Of a DNA stretch of 9,486 bases, positions 5,506 through 9,486 are shown one piece after another (within the stretch, counting starts at the first letter, position 1; the number at the start of each line of letters is the position of its first letter). The position numbers and the translations under genes are program-made. The stretch is from contig CAJTOE010000099.1 in assembly GCA_910577805.1 (NCBI GenBank), positions 1-9,486 of the forward strand. Reading direction: 5' to 3'. The DNA is from an uncultured Oscillospiraceae bacterium. GTDB taxonomy: Bacteria; Bacillota; Clostridia; Oscillospirales; Oscillospiraceae. A model generated the notes under the pieces. It was not told the origin of the DNA and did no database searches. It saw nothing but the letters and a program-made list of their open reading frames with translations.

Positions 5506-5588
5506 TAAAAGTAAAGAAGCGGCAATTTCAAGCTATAAACTTGTAAAGTTGGCCGTCTTCCTGCTGGAACCAGGGAGAGCGTCCTTCT
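5506..5588 (-). ncRNA. Candidate antisense antitoxin RNA
   Basis: A transcript of about 80 nt predicted from a perfect-consensus promoter (5595-5623) to an intrinsic terminator (5507-5560). It runs convergently toward the 25-residue peptide gene, ending about 15 bases short of the peptide's stop, so it could pair with the 3' untranslated part of that mRNA. This matches the txpA/RatA arrangement of B. subtilis, where the two RNAs overlap at their 3' ends. No coding potential of note. Not matched to a named RNA. Confidence 0.6.
5507..5560 (-). terminator. Terminator of the antisense RNA
   Basis: On the minus strand GAAG-A-CGGC (5560-5552) pairs with GCCGCTTC (5523-5516), 8 bp with one bulged A. 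The loop holds an inner hairpin AACTT-TAC-AAGTT. TTTACTTTT follows. In the plus direction the same stem lacks a T-tract. Confidence 0.55.
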
Positions 5589-5594
5589 CCTAAT

Positions 5595-5623
5595 ATTATA
5601 GAAGCCCCATCCTATTTTGTCAA
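5595..5623 (-). promoter_or_regulatory. Perfect-consensus housekeeping promoter, antisense
   Basis: Minus strand TTGACA (5623-5618), exactly 17 bases, TATAAT (5600-5595): twelve of twelve consensus bases. Predicted start near 5588. It lies directly upstream of the radA ribosome binding site but points away from radA, toward the small peptide gene. No minus-strand coding region follows before yabP, about 350 bases on. Confidence 0.8.
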
Positions 5624-5633
5624 GGAGTTTCCT

Positions 5634-7004
5634 ATGAAAGCCAAAACACTTTTCTACTGCACAGAATGCGGCAACGAGACCCCCAAGTGGCAGGGCAAAT
5701 GCTCCGCCTGCGGGGCCTGGAACACGGTCGTGGAGCGTCCTCCGGAGCGTGCCCCGGCCCGCCGGGGCGGCGGGTCCTCCTCTGCCATGCGCAGCATCCC
5801 CCTGAACCAGCCCAAGACCATGGCCGAGGTGGACGTGACCCAGGAGCTTCGCTTCTCCACCGGCATGGGCGAGCTGGACCGGGTGCTGGGCGGCGGCGCG
5901 GTGCGGGGTTCCCTGGTGCTGGTGGGCGGCGCGCCGGGCATCGGCAAATCCACCCTCATGCTCCAAATCTGCGACAGCCTGTGCCGGTTTGCGTCGGTGC
6001 TGTATGTATCCGGCGAGGAGTCCGAGCGGCAGATCAAGCTGCGGGCGGAGCGTCTGAAGGTCCGGGGAGAGGGCCTGCGTCTGCTGTCCGAGACGAACTT
6101 GGAAAACGTGCTGGACGCGGTCCACAGTCTGAACCCGGACATCCTGATCGTGGACTCCATCCAGACCCTCTACCATGGGGACGTGACCGCGTCTCCCGGC
6201 AGCATCAGTCAGGTGAAGGAGTGTACCATGGCGCTGATGCAGCTGGCCAAGGGGGAGGGCGTGACTATTTTCGTCGTGGGCCACGTCAACAAAGAGGGGT
6301 CCATTGCCGGTCCCAAGGTGCTGGAGCATATGGTGGACTGCGTGCTGTATTTCGAGGGGGAGCGGCAGATGGCCTACCGCATTTTGCGGGCGGCAAAAAA
6401 CCGGTTCGGCGCAACCAACGAGATTGGCGTATTTGAGATGGAGGACGTGGGCCTGGCGGAGGTCCCGAACCCCTCCGAGGCGCTGTTGTCCGGCCGTCCC
6501 AAGGATACCCCCGGTACCTGCGTCACCTGCGTGATGGAGGGCATACGCCCGGTGCTGGCGGAGATACAGGCTCTTGTGGTGCCCAGCGCCTACGGTACAC
6601 CCCGCCGGGTGAGCAACGGTCTGGACCACAACCGGGCCATGCTATTGCTGGCGGTGATGGAGAAGCGGGGCGGGCTGATGACCGGCGGCTGTGACGCCTA
6701 CTTCAACGTAATTGGCGGCCTGCGGCTGGAGGAGCCTGCGGCGGACCTGGCAGCGGCCATCGCTCTGGCCTCCAGCTTCCGGGACAAGCCTGTGCCCTCA
6801 GACCTGGCCGCTGTGGGGGAGGTGGGCCTCACCGGAGAGCTGCGCTCGGTCAACGCCCTGGGCCAGCGGTTAAGCGAGATCGCCCGTCTGGGCTTCACCA
6901 AATGCCTGATCCCCAAGCGGGTCCACGGTAAGCTGAGTATCCCGCCGGGCCTGGAGGTCATCCGGGTGTCCAACATCCGGGAGGCGCTGGCCGCTCTGCT
7001 GTGA
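5634..7004 (+). CDS. radA: DNA repair protein RadA
   Basis: A 456-residue RadA (Sms), a RecA-related ATPase that promotes branch migration and processing of recombination intermediates. Seen in order: N-terminal C4 zinc finger (C9, C12, C23, C26), RecA-like ATPase domain with Walker A GGAPGIGKST (98-107) and Walker B LIVDSIQT, the RadA-specific KNRFG motif (255-259), then a Lon-protease-like C-terminal domain (VGEVGLTGELRSV). Length is typical of the family. Start: ATG at 5634 behind CAAGGAG. No clear plus-strand promoter is visible directly upstream; transcription may come from the small-peptide promoter or a weak one. Its last 45 codons are antisense to the open tail of the small minus-strand gene. 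Confidence 0.97.
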   Translation: MKAKTLFYCTECGNETPKWQGKCSACGAWNTVVERPPERAPARRGGGSSSAMRSIPLNQPKTMAEVDVTQELRFSTGMGELDRVLGGGAVRGSLVLVGGAPGIGKSTLMLQICDSLCRFASVLYVSGEESERQIKLRAERLKVRGEGLRLLSETNLENVLDAVHSLNPDILIVDSIQTLYHGDVTASPGSISQVKECTMALMQLAKGEGVTIFVVGHVNKEGSIAGPKVLEHMVDCVLYFEGERQMAYRILRAAKNRFGATNEIGVFEMEDVGLAEVPNPSEALLSGRPKDTPGTCVTCVMEGIRPVLAEIQALVVPSAYGTPRRVSNGLDHNRAMLLLAVMEKRGGLMTGGCDAYFNVIGGLRLEEPAADLAAAIALASSFRDKPVPSDLAAVGEVGLTGELRSVNALGQRLSEIARLGFTKCLIPKRVHGKLSIPPGLEVIRVSNIREALAALL

Positions 7005-7124
7005 GCGCGGAACAAAATTGACGCACCGGCTCAGACCGCTGCCTCCGCCGGAGGCGGCGCGGGCCAGAACACACAGGCCGTCCTGCTGGTAGACGCAGGG
7101 GTCGGTGCAGGCAATGAGACTCAT
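6870..7124 (-). CDS. Small cysteine-rich protein of unknown function
   Basis: A reading frame of 84 codons on the minus strand. Residues 1-40 look like a real small conserved clostridial-type protein: MSLIACTDPCVYQQDGLCVL, then CVNFVP, with cysteines at 6, 10, 18 and 34 that could bind a metal. I recall similar short proteins in Clostridia that carry misleading names, but no function is established here. Start: ATG at 7124, nine bases after AAGGGG; an ATG three codons earlier has no room for a ribosome site. From residue 41 on, the frame lies antisense to the end of radA, so this tail may be a shadow rather than a conserved part. The ribosome binding site lies in the arm of a large inverted repeat. 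Confidence 0.55.
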   Translation of the reverse strand: MSLIACTDPCVYQQDGLCVLARAASGGGSGLSRCVNFVPRSQQSGQRLPDVGHPDDLQARRDTQLTVDPLGDQAFGEAQTGDLA

Positions 7125-7126
7125 AA

Positions 7127-7172
7127 AAACCATCCCCTTTTTTCCAAAGTTTGCGAAAAAGGGGGATGGTTT
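7127..7172. promoter_or_regulatory. 17-bp inverted repeat: terminator and/or ribosome-site hairpin
   Basis: AAACCATCCCCTTTTTT (7127-7143) pairs with AAAAAGGGGGATGGTTT (7156-7172) over 17 positions with one G-U, around a 12-nt loop. In the plus direction it could end radA transcription, though the T-tract is short. In the minus direction the stem contains the AAGGGG ribosome site of the small cysteine-rich gene (with one C/A mismatch) and runs into TTTTT directly before that gene's ATG, so it could act as an attenuator or mask translation. Confidence 0.6.
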
Positions 7173-7262
7173 ATACGTCAGGGCGGATGTATAAGATTAC
7201 CCCGATTTGGAACTACTATAACAGTTCTTTCGTCAATCCGAAAATAAGGAGGAATATTCTGA

Positions 7263-8225
7263 ATGTCCGTCAATTACAGAAAAGCGGCGGTGATCGGCTG
7301 CGGCTTTGTGGGCGCGTCCATCGCCTTTCGTTTTTTGCAGCAGGGTCTGTTTTCCCACCTGGTCCTGGTGGACGCGAACCGGGAGAAGGCGGAGGGCGAG
7401 GCCATGGACCTGAGCGACGGCCTGCCCTACGGCGCGTCCATGGAAATCACCGCCGGGACCTACAACGACGTGGCTGGCTGCGGTCTGGTGGTCGTCACCG
7501 CCGGCGTGAACCAGAAGCCCGGCGAGACCCGCCTGGAGCTGATCGGGCGCAACGCCGCCATCTTGAAGAGCATTTTGCACGAAATCACCAGCCGGAAGTT
7601 TGAGGGTATTTTGCTCATCGTCTCCAACCCGGTGGACGTGCTGACCTACCTGTCCAAGGAGTTATCCGGCTACCCGCGGGAACGGGTGATCGGCTCCGGG
7701 ACCGTGCTGGATACGGCGCGGCTCAAGCAGCTTTTGGGCGAGGAGTTGGGGGTGGACAGCCGCAACGTCCACGCCTTTATCGTGGGCGAGCATGGAGACA
7801 GTGAGCTTGCAGTGTGGAGCGGGGCCAACGTGTCCGGTTTGGACCTCCAGGATTTTTGCCGCCTGCGGGGCAAGGCCCTGAACCCCCAGGATATGGACCG
7901 GCTGTACCGGGAGGTGCAGGGCAGCGCGGACGCGATCATCCGCCGGAAGGGCGCGACCTACTACGGCATTGCCATGGCGGTGGGGCGTATCGCGGAGTGC
8001 ATCGTGAAGGACGAACACGCGGTACTGCCGGTGTCCGCCGTCCTGGAGGGGGAATACGGCCTGGAGAAGCTGGCCCTGAGCGTCCCGGCCATCGTGGGGA
8101 AGAACGGCCTGGAAAAGATTCTGGAAATCCCCCTGAGCCAGACGGAGCGCACGGCTCTGGACAGCTCGGCCCAGCAGATGCAGCAGGCCATCCGGCAGGT
8201 GTCGTCCGATTTGGCGCAGGCGTAA
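7263..8225 (+). CDS. ldh: L-lactate dehydrogenase
   Basis: A 320-residue NAD-dependent L-lactate dehydrogenase that reduces pyruvate to lactate, regenerating NAD in fermentation. Seen: Rossmann GCGFVG (12-17), D37 after the second strand favouring NADH, the substrate loop NQKPGETRLEL with glutamine Q84 (the residue separating lactate from malate dehydrogenases) and R90, LDTARL with D150 and R153, and the catalytic histidine in GEHGDSE (H177). H170, equivalent to the Bacillus fructose-bisphosphate-site histidine, is kept, while the companion arginine position is K155, so allosteric activation is uncertain. Start: ATG at 7263 behind AAGGAGG. The 130 bases upstream contain no clear promoter. Convergent with rplA, sharing a terminator. 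Confidence 0.96.
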   Translation: MSVNYRKAAVIGCGFVGASIAFRFLQQGLFSHLVLVDANREKAEGEAMDLSDGLPYGASMEITAGTYNDVAGCGLVVVTAGVNQKPGETRLELIGRNAAILKSILHEITSRKFEGILLIVSNPVDVLTYLSKELSGYPRERVIGSGTVLDTARLKQLLGEELGVDSRNVHAFIVGEHGDSELAVWSGANVSGLDLQDFCRLRGKALNPQDMDRLYREVQGSADAIIRRKGATYYGIAMAVGRIAECIVKDEHAVLPVSAVLEGEYGLEKLALSVPAIVGKNGLEKILEIPLSQTERTALDSSAQQMQQAIRQVSSDLAQA

Positions 8226-8241
8226 AACCAGGCAGGAAAAG

Positions 8242-8275
8242 AGAGGTCCCGCAGGAAAACTGCGGGACCTCTTTG
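8242..8275. terminator. Bidirectional terminator between ldh and rplA
   Basis: AGAGGTCCCGCAG (8242-8254), loop GAAAA, CTGCGGGACCTCT (8260-8272): a perfect 13-bp stem. TTTGT follows on the plus strand and CTTTTCC on the minus strand, so it can end both ldh and rplK-rplA transcripts. Confidence 0.88.
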
Positions 8276-8296
8276 TAATATGATGATATGCAGAAC

Positions 8297-8989
8297 TCAG
8301 ACCAGCTTTGCGCCGTTGATCTTCACGCCGGGGCCCATGGTGGAAGCCACGGTGCAGCTCTTGATATACTGGCCCTTGGCGGCGGCGGGCTTGGCCTTGA
8401 TGATCGCGCCCATCAGAGCGGAGAAGTTTTCAGACAGCTTCTCCGCGCCGAAGGAGACCTTGCCGATGGGGCAGTGGATGATGTTGGTCTTGTCCAGACG
8501 GTACTCCACTTTACCGGCCTTGATCTCGTTGACGGCCTTGGTCACGTCCATGGTGACGGTGCCGGCCTTGGGGGAGGGCATCAGGCCCTTGGGGCCCAGG
8601 ACCTTACCCAGACGGCCTACCACGCCCATCATGTCGGGGGTAGCCACGACCACGTCGAAGTCGAACCAGTTTTCCTTCTGGATCTTCTCCACCAGGTCCA
8701 TTTCGCCCACGAAGTCCGCACCGGCGGCCTTGGCCTCGTCCGCCTTGGCGGCCTTGGCGAACACCAGCACCCGCTGGGTCTTGCCGGTGCCGTGGGGCAG
8801 GACGATGGCGCCGCGGACCTGCTGGTCGGCGTGACGGGAGTCAACGCCCAGCTTCACGTGCAGCTCGACGGTCTCGTCGAACTTGGCGGGAGCGGTCTTG
8901 ACCACCAGCTCCATGGCCTCGTTGGTATCGTACAGAGCGCCCTTGTCGATCTGCTTGGCGCTCTCCTGGTATTTTTTGCCTCTAAACAT
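8297..8989 (-). CDS. rplA: 50S ribosomal protein L1
   Basis: A 230-residue ribosomal protein L1, which binds 23S rRNA at the L1 stalk and helps release deacylated tRNA. In many bacteria it also represses its own rplK-rplA mRNA. Seen: [11 protein letters not shown] start, [20 protein letters not shown], the [12 protein letters not shown] motif, [19 protein letters not shown] and the C-terminal [15 protein letters not shown], all diagnostic. Full length. ATG at 8989 behind AAGGAGG, 13 bases after the rplK stop, so cotranscribed with it. It is followed by a terminator and convergent ldh, not by rplJ-rplL. Confidence 0.99.
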   Translation of the reverse strand: MFRGKKYQESAKQIDKGALYDTNEAMELVVKTAPAKFDETVELHVKLGVDSRHADQQVRGAIVLPHGTGKTQRVLVFAKAAKADEAKAAGADFVGEMDLVEKIQKENWFDFDVVVATPDMMGVVGRLGKVLGPKGLMPSPKAGTVTMDVTKAVNEIKAGKVEYRLDKTNIIHCPIGKVSFGAEKLSENFSALMGAIIKAKPAAAKGQYIKSCTVASTMGPGVKINGAKLV

Positions 8990-9002
8990 TCCAAATCCCT
9001 CC

Positions 9003-9428
9003 TTACTCGCCGACCACGATGCCCATGGAACGGGCGGTGCCGGCGATCATGCTCATGGCGGCCTCGATGCTGGCGGCGTTCAGGTCGGGCATCTTGGTCT
9101 CCGCGATCTTGCGCACGTCCTCCTTGCTGATGGTGGCCACCTTGTTCTTGTTGGGCACACCGGAGGCCGTCTCGATGTTGCAGGCCTTCTTGATCAGAAC
9201 GGCCGCGGGGGGAGTCTTGGTGATGAAGGTAAAGGAGCGGTCGGAATAGACAGTGATGACCACGGGGATGATAAGGCCCGCGTCACCCTTGGTCCGCTCA
9301 TTGAATTCCTTGGTGAAGGCGGCGATGTTCACGCCGTGCTGGCCCAGGGCAGGGCCTACCGGGGGGGCGGGAGTCGCCTTGCCGGCGGGGATCTGAAGCT
9401 TTACATATCCAGTTACTTTCTGTGCCAC
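9003..9428 (-). CDS. rplK: 50S ribosomal protein L11
   Basis: A 141-residue ribosomal protein L11, which binds the GTPase-associated region of 23S rRNA and takes part in factor binding and the stringent response. Seen: [20 protein letters not shown] (N-terminal proline-rich, factor- and thiopeptide-binding face), [15 protein letters not shown], and the C-terminal rRNA-binding domain ending [12 protein letters not shown]. Start: GTG at 9428 (GTG GCA CAG), six to eight bases after GGAGGTGC. Full length. First gene of the rplK-rplA pair within the window; nusG is the usual upstream neighbour but would lie beyond the edge. Confidence 0.99.
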   Translation of the reverse strand: MAQKVTGYVKLQIPAGKATPAPPVGPALGQHGVNIAAFTKEFNERTKGDAGLIIPVVITVYSDRSFTFITKTPPAAVLIKKACNIETASGVPNKNKVATISKEDVRKIAETKMPDLNAASIEAAMSMIAGTARSMGIVVGE

Positions 9429-9486
9429 GAAAGAGCACCTCCATATGAAAAAATGTGGTTGTGGCGGGACGGGCTGGGTCCCTCCC

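Larger units (their letters stand above)
5376..5590. repeat. 12-bp perfect inverted repeat bracketing the toxin locus
   Basis: GGAGAAGGACGC at 5376-5387 recurs as its exact reverse complement at 5579-5590. The left copy lies at the predicted 5' end of the peptide mRNA and the right copy at the predicted 5' end of the antisense RNA, so both transcripts would begin with nearly the same bases. If the mRNA extends past 5590, its 5' and 3' ends can pair. Confidence 0.7.

Noticed and set aside
5448..6629. A 393-codon minus-strand frame opposite radA
   Set aside because: Antisense shadow of radA; also crosses the antisense RNA region and lacks a ribosome site.
7173..7262. Promoter for ldh around TATAAG or TATAAC
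   Set aside because: -10-like boxes exist, but no acceptable -35 at proper spacing, so I do not call one.
8288..9130. A 280-codon plus-strand frame opposite rplA and rplK
   Set aside because: Shadow of two universally conserved ribosomal protein genes.
9429..9486. Possible terminator or L1-binding leader upstream of rplK
   Set aside because: A small GGGAC/GTCCC hairpin is present, but it is not followed directly by a T-tract and too little of the leader lies in the window to judge.

Overview
The window is GC-rich (by eye around 60%), densely packed chromosomal DNA from a bacterium. Two sporulation genes (yabP, yabQ) sit with divIC and a yabR-type S1 gene in the order known from Bacillus subtilis. 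Together with strong AGGAGG ribosome binding sites and several GTG/TTG starts, this points to an endospore-forming Firmicute. The GC content and protein flavour fit the Clostridia, probably an Oscillospiraceae (Flavonifractor/Oscillibacter-like) gut anaerobe; the family-level placement is inference.

Layout: (1) 1-3421, minus strand: a four-gene run in the order amidohydrolase > ProX/YbaK-type aminoacyl-tRNA deacylase > shikimate-kinase-like protein > DEAD-box RNA helicase, which runs off the left edge. Spacing is 21 nt, then ATGA and GTGA overlaps, so it looks like one operon. (2) 3422-3669: intergenic region with a candidate promoter for that operon, an oppositely directed near-consensus promoter followed by a strong terminator (a possible ~80-nt small RNA), and the terminator of the next operon. 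(3) 3670-5232, minus strand: yabP > yabQ > divIC > yabR, preceded by a good match to a sigma-E promoter. (4) 5340-5625: a compact locus with the architecture of a type I toxin-antitoxin module. It has a 25-residue membrane peptide on the plus strand, its Shine-Dalgarno in a GNRA hairpin, and a convergent perfect-consensus promoter driving a short antisense RNA that ends in an intrinsic terminator. (5) 5634-7004, plus: radA (DNA repair). (6) 6870-7124, minus: a small cysteine-rich protein whose tail lies antisense to the end of radA and whose ribosome binding site lies in a 17-bp hairpin. (7) 7263-8225, plus: L-lactate dehydrogenase. (8) 8297-9428, minus: ribosomal proteins L1 and L11 (rplA, rplK), convergent with ldh and sharing a bidirectional terminator.

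Most of the window is ordinary core genome: translation (rplK-rplA, tRNA editing, RNA helicase), DNA repair (radA), fermentation (ldh), and division/sporulation (yabPQ-divIC-yabR). The most unusual item is the small toxin/antisense locus between yabP and radA. Secondary items are the candidate small RNA at 3528-3609, the hairpin-controlled cysteine-rich small gene, the long yabQ/divIC reading-frame overlap, and the kinase lacking the usual shikimate-binding arginine. I saw no rRNA, tRNA, insertion sequence or CRISPR array.
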